NCBI RefSeq assembly: GCF_036250755.1
Contig: NZ_CP109583.1
Span: forward strand, 6,549,501 to 6,613,500
Direction of reading: 5' to 3'
Origin: Streptomyces uncialis
GTDB taxonomy: Bacteria; Actinomycetota; Actinomycetes; Streptomycetales; Streptomycetaceae
DNA: 64,000 nt
The notes beneath the pieces were generated by a model, which saw nothing but the letters and a program-made list of their open reading frames with translations, did no database searches and had not been told where the DNA came from. Positions 51,246-60,341 of this stretch are shown piece by piece (the stretch's first letter is position 1; the number at the start of each line of letters is the position of its first letter). The position numbers were made by a program, and so were the translations under genes.

Positions 51246-52265
51246 ATGACCGCCACCCCCACCACCTCCCGTGAATGGCTGCTGCTCAGCCGCCCGCACG
51301 GCTGGCCGCAGCCCTCCGACTTCGCCCTGCGCGAGACGGAGATCCCCGAGCCCGGCCCCGGACAGGTCGTGGTGCGCAACCTCCATCTCTCGGTCGACCC
51401 CTATATGCGGGGCCGGATGAACGCCGTGAAGACCTACGTCGACCCGTACGAGCTGGACCGGCCGATGCTGGGCGGCGCGGTCGGCGAGGTCATCGCCTCC
51501 CGGGACGAGGGCGTCGAGGTCGGTGACCACGTCCTGCACTTCCTCGGCTGGCGGGAGTACGCGGTGTTCGACGCGAGCCACGCCGTCAAGGTCGACCCCG
51601 GCCTCGCCCCGCTCAGCACCTACCTCGGTGTGCTCGGCATGACCGGTCTCACCGCGTACGCGGGACTGCTCCGCGTCGCCGCGCTCCAGGAGGGCGACAC
51701 CGTCTTCGTCTCCGGCGCGGCCGGGGCCGTCGGCTCCCAGGTCGGCCAGATCGCCCGGCTCAAGGGCGCGGGCCGGGTCATCGGCTCCGCGGGCTCCGAC
51801 GACAAGGTCCGCCTCCTCACCGAGGAGTACGGGTTCGACGCCGCGTTCAACTACAAGAACGGCCCCGTCCACGAGCAGCTGAAGGCCGCGGCGCCCGACG
51901 GCGTCGACGTCTACTTCGACAATGTCGGCGGCGACCACCTCGAAGCGGCGATCGGCAGCCTCAACCGGGACGGCCGTATCGCGATCTGCGGAGCGATCTC
52001 CGTCTACAACGACACCGAGGCGTCCCCCGGCCCCCGCAACCTCGCCCGGCTGATCCAGACCCGGGGCCGTATCCAGGGCTTCCTCGTCGGCGACCACTAC
52101 GACCTCCAGCCGGAGTTCGTCCAGGAGGTCGGCGGCTGGGTGCGGTCCGGGGAGCTGAAGTACCGCGAGACCGTCGTCCACGGCATCGAGAACACGCTGG
52201 AGGCGTTCCTCGGGGTACTGCGCGGCGACAACACGGGCAAGATGATCGTCACCCTCGACAGCTGA
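51246..52265 (+). CDS. NADP-dependent MDR oxidoreductase (CurA / 15-oxoprostaglandin reductase-like)
   Basis: The protein has 339 residues. Zinc-free medium-chain reductase features are PYMRGRMNAVKTYVDPYELD, GMTGLTAYAGLL, the nucleotide-binding FVSGAAGAVGSQVGQIARLK, and VDVYFDNVGGDHLEAAIGSL. This places it with the leukotriene B4 12-hydroxydehydrogenase / curcumin reductase-like enzymes, which reduce the double bond of enones. ATG at 51246 follows AGGAGGAGAGTCCCCCC. It is controlled, most likely, by the divergent MarR protein. Confidence 0.9.
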   Translation: MTATPTTSREWLLLSRPHGWPQPSDFALRETEIPEPGPGQVVVRNLHLSVDPYMRGRMNAVKTYVDPYELDRPMLGGAVGEVIASRDEGVEVGDHVLHFLGWREYAVFDASHAVKVDPGLAPLSTYLGVLGMTGLTAYAGLLRVAALQEGDTVFVSGAAGAVGSQVGQIARLKGAGRVIGSAGSDDKVRLLTEEYGFDAAFNYKNGPVHEQLKAAAPDGVDVYFDNVGGDHLEAAIGSLNRDGRIAICGAISVYNDTEASPGPRNLARLIQTRGRIQGFLVGDHYDLQPEFVQEVGGWVRSGELKYRETVVHGIENTLEAFLGVLRGDNTGKMIVTLDS

Positions 52266-52308
52266 CCGGGCCCGCCCGTCACAGCACCGACACGACCGTC
52301 ACAGTGTT

Positions 52309-52333
52309 CTGACGGCCGCGTCGCGGCCGTCAG
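52309..52333 (+). terminator. Intrinsic terminator after the oxidoreductase gene
   Basis: CTGACGGCCGC-GTC-GCGGCCGTCAG: perfect 11-bp stem, 3-nt loop, 43 bp after the stop codon. Confidence 0.8.
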
Positions 52334-52365
52334 GACCCCCGCCCCGCCCCGGGTATCGTGCGCCT

Positions 52366-53151
52366 ATGCGTGATCTTGGGGTGGGGTTCAAGTATTTGGT
52401 GAGCGGGCAGCGCTGGGTCGCCGCCCACGGCAAGGCGTTCGGCCTCGGACTGATACCGGGACTCGTGACGCTCGTCCTCTACGCGGGTGCCCTGGTGGGC
52501 CTGTTCCTGTGGGGCGACGACTTCGTGGGCTGGGCGACCCCGTTCGCCGACGACTGGGGCTCGCCCTGGCTCGGCCTGTTCCGCGGCTTCCTGACGGCCC
52601 TGCTCTTCGGGCTGTCGCTGCTGCTGGCCGTCGTCACCTTCACCGCCGTGACGCTGCTCATCGGCCAGCCCTTCTACGAGGAGCTGTCCGAGCAGGTCGA
52701 CCGGGACGTGTCCCCCGACGGGACCGCTCCCGTGTCCGACCTGCCGCTGTGGAAGGAACTGTGGATCTCCGCGCGGGACAGTCTGCGGATCGTGGCCCGC
52801 GCCGCGGTGTGGGGCGTGCTGCTGTTCGGCCTCGGGTTCATCCCGGTCGTCGGGCAGACGCTGATCCCCGTGATCGGGTTCCTCGTCACCGGCTTCTTCC
52901 TCGCGGAGGAGCTGACCGCGGTCGCGCTTCAGCGGCGCCGCATCAATGTCCGTACGCGTCTTCAGATGCTGCGGGACCGCCGCATGATGGTCTGGGGCTT
53001 CGGTACGCCGCTGGCGCTGGCCTTCCTCGTGCCGTTCGTCGCGGTGTTCCTGATGCCCGGGGCGGTCGCGGGGGCGACGATGATGGCACGGGACCTGATG
53101 GGCGAGGACCAGAAGCCGTCCGGCTCGGTGGCGGACGCGGACGCGGCGTAG
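52366..53151 (+). CDS. EI24 domain membrane protein (CysZ-like)
   Basis: The protein has 261 residues with several hydrophobic segments, among them LGLIPGLVTLVLYAGALVGL, LFRGFLTALLFGLSLLLAVV and LIPVIGFLVTGFFLAEELTA. The PFYEELSEQVDRDV motif after the second pair of helices is a hallmark of EI24/CysZ-like proteins. CysZ transports sulfate in enterobacteria; the role in actinobacteria is not settled and no sulfate genes lie nearby. The start ATG at 52366 fits homologues (MRDLGVGFKYLVSG). It is a single gene. Confidence 0.85.
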   Translation: MRDLGVGFKYLVSGQRWVAAHGKAFGLGLIPGLVTLVLYAGALVGLFLWGDDFVGWATPFADDWGSPWLGLFRGFLTALLFGLSLLLAVVTFTAVTLLIGQPFYEELSEQVDRDVSPDGTAPVSDLPLWKELWISARDSLRIVARAAVWGVLLFGLGFIPVVGQTLIPVIGFLVTGFFLAEELTAVALQRRRINVRTRLQMLRDRRMMVWGFGTPLALAFLVPFVAVFLMPGAVAGATMMARDLMGEDQKPSGSVADADAA

Positions 53152-53664
53152 TCCTCGCTTCTGAGGTCTGTCCGGGTGGGCGCGATTGTTCCTGTGCCGT
53201 CGTTCGTGGGTTTCGCGCAGTTCCCCGCGCCCCTTTGGGGCGCGTTCTGTCTGTTCTTCGGGTCGGTGCCGGTCGGGATTCTCCGTCCTCGCTCCAACGC
53301 GCTCGGTCGGACGTACATGTGGTCCTACTGAAGAGCATCGGAGTCTGCGGGCAGAGATTCCCGCCCACCCCCTCCCGCAGCCGAGCGACTGCACGAGGAG
53401 GGGGGTCCAACCGCAGCCCCGGTTGATGCTGGCCCGCAGCCTGACGACAGCCCCAGGGGGCGCCCCCGAAGGGGCGCGGGGAACTGCGCGAAGACGAGGG
53501 CGACCCGCACTCTAGGAGCGACCGCAAGGGGGCAGCATCCAGGGGCGCGGGGAACTGCGCACCCACGGGCAACCCGCACGGGGACAGGTACGCCCAGGTG
53601 GGGAACCCCAGAGGCGCGAGCGAAGGCGACCCGCACGGGGACAGGTACGCCCAGCTGAAGGAAC
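53152..53664. repeat. Second large inverted composite repeat element
   Basis: There is no gene here. Left: reverse core at 53215-53233. Right: forward cores at 53471-53489 and 53542-53560; a further core at 53668-53686 runs into the end of the peptidase gene. The central ~140-bp block at 53258-53403 is nearly the same as 35398-35543, including the string GAAGAGCATCGGAGTCTGCG and the CTGCGGG...CCCGCAG arms. A ~30-bp unit with GGCGACCCGCACGGGGACAG is repeated at about 53570-53650. Confidence 0.75.
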
Positions 53665-54957
53665 CTAGGGGCGCGGGGAACTGCGGACCGCGACCGTCAG
53701 GACCGTGCGGATCTGGGACACGATGTCGACGCGGTTGCGCACATGCCCGGGATCGCTCACCACCCCGGCCACGGGATCCGTGTTACCCGCCCCGAACTCC
53801 AGCACGGGCGTGTGCAGATGCCCCACCGGCAGCCCCGCCGGACCGAACCGGTCCCGCAGCAGCGTCGCCCGGTACGCGATCTCGTTGGACAGATAGTTGC
53901 CCCCGCCCCCGGCCCGCGCCGTGGACCCCGCCGTCGGCCCGTCCGCCCGGTCCACCGCCGCCGTACCCCCGAGCGGGATCTCCGTCACGGACGTGTTGTC
54001 CCGTACCGGGAACCGCCCGGTCGGCGCGGCCACGATCGCCGCGTACGGCAGGCTGCTGGACGACCACTGCGGCTGGACGCCGGTCAGCCCGGCGACCGGC
54101 ACGGTCTCCGTACGGGAGACGTTGGCGTTGTCGGGGAAGCCCCCGCGCCATGCCCCGTTGGTCCGCTCCACGTCGAAGCGGCCCACCCGGCCCTGGCTGA
54201 TGGTGGTCAGCAGATCGATGTCGTCGAGATGGGGCCCGAGCGTCCGCTCGACCTCACCGTCCGCGAAGTCCTGCCAGCGCACCGGGAACAGCGCGGTCTC
54301 GATCCGCGCGGGCCCCCGCGCGGTCCGGATCACCGTGCCGTCCAGGGCGAGCGCGGCGGCGCCCGAAGGATTGCTGATCCGGATGTCGCGGTCGAGGGTG
54401 AACGGGTCGAACCCGGTCACCAGTATCCGCAGCGGCGCCCCCGCCCCGCGCCGGTCACCGTCCCGTTCCGGGAAACGGAGGGAGTCCTGCCCCCGGGACA
54501 CCGTCTCCAGCAGCTCGACGAGCCGCGCCCGCCGCTCCCCGCCCAGCTCGAACCCAGGCTGCCAGGAGCGCAGTTCCCGGCTCATCGCCAGCCGCGCCCA
54601 GTACAGCGGCCGGTCGTCGTCCCGGCTCAGGTCCCCCCGTACCGGGCCCCGGCCCTGCGCCCGGTCCACCGCGCGGTCCCACAGCGCCGAGCCGTGCCGG
54701 TCGACGGCCCGCCGCGCCTCGCCGTAGGAGTCCGCGGAGGCCAGCGCACGGCCGAACGCGGGGGTGAGCGCGGCAAATCCGGAGCGCCGCAGGATCTCCT
54801 GCGGCACGGCCCGGTCGAGCCGCCGTTCCTCGGCCGTCGGGGTGCCGATGTCCGCGCCGGCCGCCGGGGCGGCCGTCGCGGGGGAGCCGGTGAGGCCGAG
54901 CAGGAGTGCTGCCGCGAGCGCCACCGTACGTGTCGCCGTCCGTGTCGAACCGTGCAC
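53665..54957 (-). CDS. Secreted pyroglutamyl-peptidase (C15)-like protein, catalytic Cys replaced by Ser
   Basis: The protein has 430 residues. A signal peptide (TRTVALAAALLLGLTGSPAT) precedes a ~150-residue N-terminal helical domain. From ~residue 175 a C15-like domain follows: RILVTGFDPFTLDRDIRISN, the Glu region RFDVERTNGAWRGGFPDNA, and the His region GLPVGHLHTPVLEFG. At the nucleophile position of C15 enzymes (xxxCNxxxY) it reads GGNYLSNEIAYRAT, with Ser in place of Cys. It may be a non-catalytic or altered enzyme. GTG at 54957 follows GGAGG. The final codons lie within a repeat core, so the C terminus was formed by the repeat element. Confidence 0.75.
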   Translation of the reverse strand: MHGSTRTATRTVALAAALLLGLTGSPATAAPAAGADIGTPTAEERRLDRAVPQEILRRSGFAALTPAFGRALASADSYGEARRAVDRHGSALWDRAVDRAQGRGPVRGDLSRDDDRPLYWARLAMSRELRSWQPGFELGGERRARLVELLETVSRGQDSLRFPERDGDRRGAGAPLRILVTGFDPFTLDRDIRISNPSGAAALALDGTVIRTARGPARIETALFPVRWQDFADGEVERTLGPHLDDIDLLTTISQGRVGRFDVERTNGAWRGGFPDNANVSRTETVPVAGLTGVQPQWSSSSLPYAAIVAAPTGRFPVRDNTSVTEIPLGGTAAVDRADGPTAGSTARAGGGGNYLSNEIAYRATLLRDRFGPAGLPVGHLHTPVLEFGAGNTDPVAGVVSDPGHVRNRVDIVSQIRTVLTVAVRSSPRP

Positions 54958-55099
54958 GTGAGACCTCCGTTGCCTGTGGGGTGGAGTGAGTATCGCGGTA
55001 CGGGAGTTCCCCGCACCAGCCCCACAAGTTCCCGCACCAGCCCCCCAGGCCCCCGGGGACGGCATCCAGGTCCCGCCCCGCGCACCGTCCCCGCCCCGG

Positions 55100-55672
55100 T
55101 CAACTCCCCGTACGGGGCTCCGTACCCAGGAGGGTCAGGAACGCGCGGAACGCCTCCGCCATGTCCACCGCCTCCGGATCGAGCAGCCACTGGTACTGGA
55201 GACCGTCCATGACCGCGACCAGCAGGGGCGCCGCCTGCTCGGGGGTGAGGCCGGACGGCAGCCGCTCCCCGTACTCGCCGCGCAGCGACCGCGCCATCTC
55301 CGCGCGGACCCTCGTGTACCGCAGGGTGAAGTACGGGCGGGCCGGATGGTCCTCGGTGACGCTCTCCCCGAGCAGCGCGGAGAACGTCTGCACCACCCCG
55401 GGCCGCATCACGTTGTACTCGACGAGCGCGGTGAGCAGATCGGCGCGCCAGCCGGACCCTGGGGCCGAGTCCCACTGGTCGCGCTCCGCGAGGACCGCCA
55501 CGAGCAGGTCGTCCTTGGTGGGGAAGTAGTGCAGCAGCCCCTGCTGGGTGAGCCCGACCCGCTCGGCGACCGAGGCGAGGCTCGCGCCGCGGTAGCCGCG
55601 CTCCGCGATCGCCTCCAGCGCGGCCCGGACGATCTCCGCCCGCCGCGCGTCCTTCCTGGTCCTGGGCGTCAT
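55100..55672 (-). CDS. TetR family regulator
   Basis: The protein has 190 residues. HTH: RRAEIVRAALEAIAERGYRG, SVAERVGLTQQGLLHYFPTK, then DDLLVAVLAERD. The C-terminal domain (LLVAVMDGLQYQWLLDPEAV) is BetI/TetR_C_6-like. ATG at 55672 has GGAGAGGGG upstream; the longer start at 55723 has no ribosome site. It is divergent from the GH3 gene, with two GATAACGA direct repeats between, so it probably represses the glucosidase in response to a sugar or glycoside. Confidence 0.9.
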   Translation of the reverse strand: MTPRTRKDARRAEIVRAALEAIAERGYRGASLASVAERVGLTQQGLLHYFPTKDDLLVAVLAERDQWDSAPGSGWRADLLTALVEYNVMRPGVVQTFSALLGESVTEDHPARPYFTLRYTRVRAEMARSLRGEYGERLPSGLTPEQAAPLLVAVMDGLQYQWLLDPEAVDMAEAFRAFLTLLGTEPRTGS

Positions 55673-55723
55673 CCGCCGGTCCCCTCTCCGCTGCCCGTTG
55701 CCGTCCCCAGGACCGTACGACAT

Positions 55724-55751
55724 CGTTTGATAACGAGAAGATAACGAAACC
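55724..55751. promoter_or_regulatory. Candidate TetR operator
   Basis: GATAACGA occurs at 55729-55736 and again at 55740-55747 (11-bp period), within an AT-rich stretch flanked by CGTTT and GAAAC. It sits between the TetR and GH3 starts. Confidence 0.5.
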
Positions 55752-55828
55752 TACCGATTCACAGGTACGGGTGCAGGATGGAAGGACCGGAACGGGCCGG
55801 ACCCGCGCCCACCCCCAGGAGGAACGCC

Positions 55829-58357
55829 ATGACGGACCGCACCAGCCGCACCCCGGCCGACCGGGCCAGGGAGGCCGCCGCCGACGCCGCGCTCGCCCGG
55901 CTCGACCTGGACACCAAGGCGCGGCTCCTCGCCGGACAGGACATGTGGTCGCTGCCCGCCGTCCCCGGGATCGGACTGCGGTCCCTGGTCATGTCGGACG
56001 GCCCGGTCGGTGTCCGCGGAGTGCGCTGGAGCGCCGACGACCCGTCCATCGCCCTGCCGTCCCCGACCGCGCTCGCCGCCGCCTGGGACCCGGACCTCGC
56101 CCACCGCGCCGGAGTCCTCCTCGCCCAGGAGGCACGCCGCAAGGGCGTCCACGTCCTGCTCGCGCCGACCGTCAACCTGCACCGCTCACCGCTCGGGGGA
56201 CGCCACTTCGAGGCGTACAGCGAGGACCCGCTGCTGACCGGCGCCGTCGCCGCCGGATATGTGCGGGGCGTGCAGTCCGGCGGGGTCGGCACCACCGTCA
56301 AGCACTTCGTCGCCAACGACGCCGAGACCGACCGCTTCACCGTCGACAACCGGGTCTCCGCCCGCGCCCTGCGCGAGCTGTACCTGGCCCCCTTCGAGAC
56401 GGTCGTGGCGAACGCCCACCCGTGGGGCATCATGACCGCCTACAACTCCGTCAACGGCACCACCATGACCGAGCACCGCTACCTCGTGAACGAGGTCCTG
56501 CGCGGCGAATGGGGCTTCGACGGGTACAACGTCTCCGACTGGCTCGCCGCCCGCGACACCAAGGCCGCCCTCGAAGGCGGCCTCGACGTCGCGATGCCCG
56601 GCCCCCGGACCGTCTACGGGGACACGCTGGCCGCCGCGGTCCGCGCGGGGGACATCGACGTGGCCCATGTCGACCGGGCCGTCCGGCGGGTCCTGCTGCT
56701 CGCCGCCCGCACCGGCGCGCTGGACGGCGCCGAACCCGTCGTCACCGAGCCGCCCGCGACCGTCGACGGCCGCGCCCTGGCCAGGGAGATCGCCCGCCGC
56801 GGCTTCGTCCTCGTCCGCAACGAGCCGGTCCCCGGCACCCCGACCGGGACCAGCGGGACCGCACCCGGTACCGGCACGGCCGCTCCCGCCCCGGTCCTGC
56901 CGATCGCCGCCGGGGGGCGGATCGCCCTGATCGGCGCCGCCGCCCGCGACGCCCGGGTCCTCGGCGGCGGCTCCGCCACCGTCTTCCCCGACCGGATCGT
57001 CTCCCCCCTCGACGGCCTCACCGCGGCCCTCCCCGAAGGGAACCTCAGCTACTCCGTCGGCGCCGACCCCAACGACGAACTCGACCCCGCCGCAGCGGGC
57101 TTCGCGCTCCAGGCGATCTGCCGCGCCGCCGACGGCACCGTCCTCGCCACCGCCGGTCTGCCGGGCGGACACGTCCAGTGGCTCGGTGACGACCTGCCCG
57201 ACGGTGTCACCCACGACGCCCTGCACAGCGTCGAGATCACCGGGACGTTCACCCCCCGCGAGTCCGGCGAGCACACCTTCGGCACCCGCGGCCACGGCGC
57301 CCTCACCCTCACCGTCGACGGCCGGGAACTGCACTCCGGCGACGACTCCACCGGCGCCGGAGACGACCCCTTCGCCGCGTTCTTCGGCGAGGCGAGGGAA
57401 CGCGGCCACGTCACCCTCACCGAAGGCGTGGACGTCCCGGTGTCCCTGCGGTTCACCCCCAAGGCGAACACCTCCGCCCCACTGGCCGGGGTGGTGTTCT
57501 CCCTGCTGCACCTCGGACCCCGCCGCGACCCCGCCGACCTCGTCGCGGAGGCCGTCCGCGCGGCCCGCGCCGCCGACACCGCCGTCGTGGTCGTCGCCAC
57601 CACCGAACGCGTCGAGTCCGAGGGCTTCGACCGCACCGGCCTCGCCCTGCCCGGCCACCAGGACGAACTCGTCCGCGCCGTCGCCGCCGCCAACCCCCGG
57701 ACCGTGGTCGTCGTCAACTCCGGGGCCCCCGTGGAACTCCCCTGGCAGAGCGACGTACCGGCCGTCCTGCTGACCTGGTTCCCCGGCCAGGAGGGCGGCG
57801 CCGCACTGGCCGATGTCCTCCTCGGTGCCGAGGAGCCCGGCGGACGCCTGCCCACCACCTGGGGCACCCTCGCCGACACCCCGGTCACCCGGGTGGTCCC
57901 CGAGGACGGCGTCCTCGACTACACGGAGGACGTGTTCATCGGGTACACCGCCTGGGAACGCGCCGGAGCCTGGCCCGTCCACCCCTTCGGACACGGCCTC
58001 GGCTACACCGACTGGACCTACGAGTCGCTCACCGTCGAGGGCGAGGCGCCCGACGCGCTCACCGTGCGGGTACGGGTCCGCAACACCGGGCTCCGCGCCG
58101 GACGCGAGGTCGTCCAGGTGTACCTCGCCCCCGCCGACCCGGCCCGCCACGGACGGCCCGCCCGCCGCCTCGCGGGATTCGCCGGGGTCGAGGCGGCGCC
58201 CGGCGGGACGGCCGAAGCCGTGATCACCGTGGCCCGCCGCGCGTTCGAGGTCTGGGACGAGCAGACCGTGGGCTGGTACCTCGCGGACGGCCCGTACACC
58301 GTCGAAGCGGGCCGCTCCGTCGCCGACCTGCGGCTGCGGGCGGACCTCAAGGTCTGA
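55829..58357 (+). CDS. Glycoside hydrolase family 3 beta-glucosidase with PA14 insert
   Basis: The protein has 842 residues. The GH3 N domain contains SDGPVGVRGVRWSADDPSIA, the conserved KHFVANDAETDRF, and the nucleophile Asp237 in GYNVSDWLA. The GH3 C domain follows (GFVLVRNE, RIALIGAAARDARVLGGGSA); a PA14 module (~425-560, ITGTFTPRESGEHTFGTRGH) is inserted. A fibronectin-III-like end (RVRVRNTGLRAGREVVQVYL) completes it. No signal peptide, so cytoplasmic hydrolysis of imported beta-glucosides is likely. ATG at 55829 follows AGGAGG. Regulated, most likely, by the divergent TetR protein. Confidence 0.92.
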   Translation: MTDRTSRTPADRAREAAADAALARLDLDTKARLLAGQDMWSLPAVPGIGLRSLVMSDGPVGVRGVRWSADDPSIALPSPTALAAAWDPDLAHRAGVLLAQEARRKGVHVLLAPTVNLHRSPLGGRHFEAYSEDPLLTGAVAAGYVRGVQSGGVGTTVKHFVANDAETDRFTVDNRVSARALRELYLAPFETVVANAHPWGIMTAYNSVNGTTMTEHRYLVNEVLRGEWGFDGYNVSDWLAARDTKAALEGGLDVAMPGPRTVYGDTLAAAVRAGDIDVAHVDRAVRRVLLLAARTGALDGAEPVVTEPPATVDGRALAREIARRGFVLVRNEPVPGTPTGTSGTAPGTGTAAPAPVLPIAAGGRIALIGAAARDARVLGGGSATVFPDRIVSPLDGLTAALPEGNLSYSVGADPNDELDPAAAGFALQAICRAADGTVLATAGLPGGHVQWLGDDLPDGVTHDALHSVEITGTFTPRESGEHTFGTRGHGALTLTVDGRELHSGDDSTGAGDDPFAAFFGEARERGHVTLTEGVDVPVSLRFTPKANTSAPLAGVVFSLLHLGPRRDPADLVAEAVRAARAADTAVVVVATTERVESEGFDRTGLALPGHQDELVRAVAAANPRTVVVVNSGAPVELPWQSDVPAVLLTWFPGQEGGAALADVLLGAEEPGGRLPTTWGTLADTPVTRVVPEDGVLDYTEDVFIGYTAWERAGAWPVHPFGHGLGYTDWTYESLTVEGEAPDALTVRVRVRNTGLRAGREVVQVYLAPADPARHGRPARRLAGFAGVEAAPGGTAEAVITVARRAFEVWDEQTVGWYLADGPYTVEAGRSVADLRLRADLKV

Positions 58358-58365
58358 GAACGGTT

Positions 58366-58397
58366 CCGCGCGGGCGCCCGCACCGGGCCCCGCGCGG
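58366..58397 (+). terminator. Hairpin after the GH3 gene
   Basis: CCGCGCGGG pairs with CCCGCGCGG across a 14-nt loop, 9 bp beyond the stop codon. Confidence 0.55.
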
Positions 58398-58466
58398 TCC
58401 ACCCCCGGCACACCGGACGCGCCCCGCGACCGCCAGGACGCGGGCAGTGTCAGGACGCGGACGCTG

Positions 58467-59390
58467 TCAGGACGCGGGCGGCGTACGGGAGGTCACCTTG
58501 CGGTAGGCGATCTCCGCCAGCCGCGACTGACCGTCCTTGCTCGGGTGGAACCAGTCCCAGGTGCTCAGCTGCGTGTCGTCGAACCGGTACCCGAACACCG
58601 CGCCCCCGTCGTAACGGCACCGCAGATCCTTCGCACAGACCTCCTTGAGGGCCGTGTTGTACCGCACCACCTGCTCCCGCACCCGGTCCCGCCGCGCCTG
58701 CGACTTGCTGTCCAGCGCGTCCGAGTCCTTCAGCATCGACGGGCAGATCCCCAGCTTCCACACCTCCTTGCCCAGCGCGTTCCCCCGGCCCGCCTCCCAC
58801 AGCCGCTTCAGGTCCGGCACGCTCGCCACGTACACCTGCGACGTGGGCGACGTCCGCCGGAGCGTGCGCATCGCCTGCTCGAAGTCCGCGCGGAAGTCCT
58901 CCACCGGGGTCATCGCCGCCACCGACGACCGGCACGCGTCATTGGCCCCCGCCAGCACCGTCACCAGCCCCGGCTTGTGCGCCGCCGCCTGCCGCATCTG
59001 CTCCGGCAGATCCACCATCCGGGCCCCGGTCCGCGCGTAGTTCCAGCTCCGCCGCTCCGCACCCGTCCGGCCCAGCAGCCGGACCGCCAGACTGCGGACC
59101 GTCGCGTCGGAACCGGTCGCCCAGGACGCCTCCGGACAGTCCGACAGCACCGAGCAGGCGTCGAACGCCCGGGTGATCGAGTCCCCGATCGCCGCCATCG
59201 ACCGGGGACTGCGGTCCCACAGCCGCTTCGGTTTCGCCTTGTCCGACGCGCTGAACGGAGCGGGCTCGTCACCGCCCACCGCGTCGCACCCGCTCAGTCC
59301 CACGACCCCCGCCAGCACCGCCGCGGCCGTCACCACGGCCTTCCGCGAACCCCGGCCGGCCGGGCCTGGACGGTGTCTACGCCTGCGCAT
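58467..59390 (-). CDS. SGNH/GDSL-hydrolase lipoprotein
   Basis: The protein has 307 residues. After an Arg-rich start, KAVVTAAAVLAGVVGLSGCD is a lipoprotein signal with lipobox LSGC. The SGNH blocks are present: MAAIGDSITRAF (Ser), VLAGANDAC (Asn), and STWDWFHPSKDGQ (Asp/His). Several extra Cys pairs suit an extracytoplasmic protein. It is probably an esterase or lipase anchored to the membrane; the substrate is unknown. ATG at 59390 is preceded by AGGGGAG. It is a single gene, convergent with GH3. Confidence 0.87.
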   Translation of the reverse strand: MRRRRHRPGPAGRGSRKAVVTAAAVLAGVVGLSGCDAVGGDEPAPFSASDKAKPKRLWDRSPRSMAAIGDSITRAFDACSVLSDCPEASWATGSDATVRSLAVRLLGRTGAERRSWNYARTGARMVDLPEQMRQAAAHKPGLVTVLAGANDACRSSVAAMTPVEDFRADFEQAMRTLRRTSPTSQVYVASVPDLKRLWEAGRGNALGKEVWKLGICPSMLKDSDALDSKSQARRDRVREQVVRYNTALKEVCAKDLRCRYDGGAVFGYRFDDTQLSTWDWFHPSKDGQSRLAEIAYRKVTSRTPPAS

Positions 59391-59809
59391 CTCCGGCTCC
59401 CCTCTGTCGCCTTGCACGACGTGCTGACGGCCCCCAGGGTTGAGCCGCCAGGAAAACCATGACCCGCGACACCCCGCGGAAGCCGTGGCCGGCACCTCCG
59501 ACCGGGTGTCCGGGGCACGTCCCCGAGAGTGAAAGCCCGGGGCTCGCGACGGGCGGGACCGACGGTACGTCACCCTCCGCGCCCCGCCGCACGGTAGCCT
59601 CGGCCCCGAGGTGCCCGTCACTGCCCCTCCAGGCCGTGACAGGGCGGGCTTGCCGTCCCCGTGGCACCGAGCAGCTGAGGTTCCGGTAAATTACATCACG
59701 TCACATCTGTCTGTTTTCATTGGCTTTCCGCTGGTTCTGAGGAAAAATCGCTCGGCACGGGCGCGAGGCCGCCGGACCAGGCGACCCTCGCCCCACCCTG
59801 GAGGTCCCG
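59391..59809. other. Divergent intergenic region
   Basis: About 420 bp between the SGNH lipoprotein and the DUF3145 gene. An AT-rich stretch at 59685-59760 is likely to carry the DUF3145 promoter, but I could not assign a clear -35/-10 pair. No small gene with a good ribosome site was seen. Confidence 0.45.
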
Positions 59810-60304
59810 GTGACGACACGTGGAGTCCTGTACGTGCACTCCGCACCGCGCGCGCTGTGCCCGCACGTCGAATGGGCGGTAGCGGGCGTACTCGGAGCGC
59901 GCGTCAACCTCGACTGGATCAGGCAGCCCGCCGCACCGGGCACCTGGCGGTCCGAGTTCTCCTGGCGGGGCGAGGTCGGCACCGCCTCCAAACTCGCCTC
60001 CGCGCTGCGCGGCTGGGACCTGCTGCGCTTCGAGGTCACCTCGGAACCCTGCGCCAGCGCCGAGGGCGAGCGCTACAGCTCCACCCCCGACCTCGGCATC
60101 TTCCACGCCGTCACCGGCATCCACGGCGACATCCTCATCCCCGAGGACCGCCTGCGCGCCGCCCTCGCCCGCTCCCAGCGCGACGAGACCGACCTGGAGG
60201 CCGAGATCGCCAAACTCCTCGGCAAACCCTGGGACGACGAACTCGAACCCTTCCGCTACGCAGGCGAAGGCGCCCCCGTCCGCTGGCTCCACCAGGTCGT
60301 CTGA
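59810..60304 (+). CDS. DUF3145 family protein
   Basis: The protein has 164 residues, starting MTTRGVLYVHSAPRALCPHV, EWAVAGVLGARVNLDWIRQP. The body (GTWRSEFSWRGEVGTASKLA, RYSSTPDLGIFHAVTGIHGD) is the typical DUF3145, found throughout actinobacteria. Its function is not established. The GTG start is preceded by GGAGGTCCCG. It lies next to, and convergent with, the fatty-acid synthase cluster; this linkage is common in Streptomyces from memory. Confidence 0.9.
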   Translation: MTTRGVLYVHSAPRALCPHVEWAVAGVLGARVNLDWIRQPAAPGTWRSEFSWRGEVGTASKLASALRGWDLLRFEVTSEPCASAEGERYSSTPDLGIFHAVTGIHGDILIPEDRLRAALARSQRDETDLEAEIAKLLGKPWDDELEPFRYAGEGAPVRWLHQVV

Positions 60305-60341
60305 CCCCCACGGACCGGTCGCGCGGCCAACCGCGCAGATC

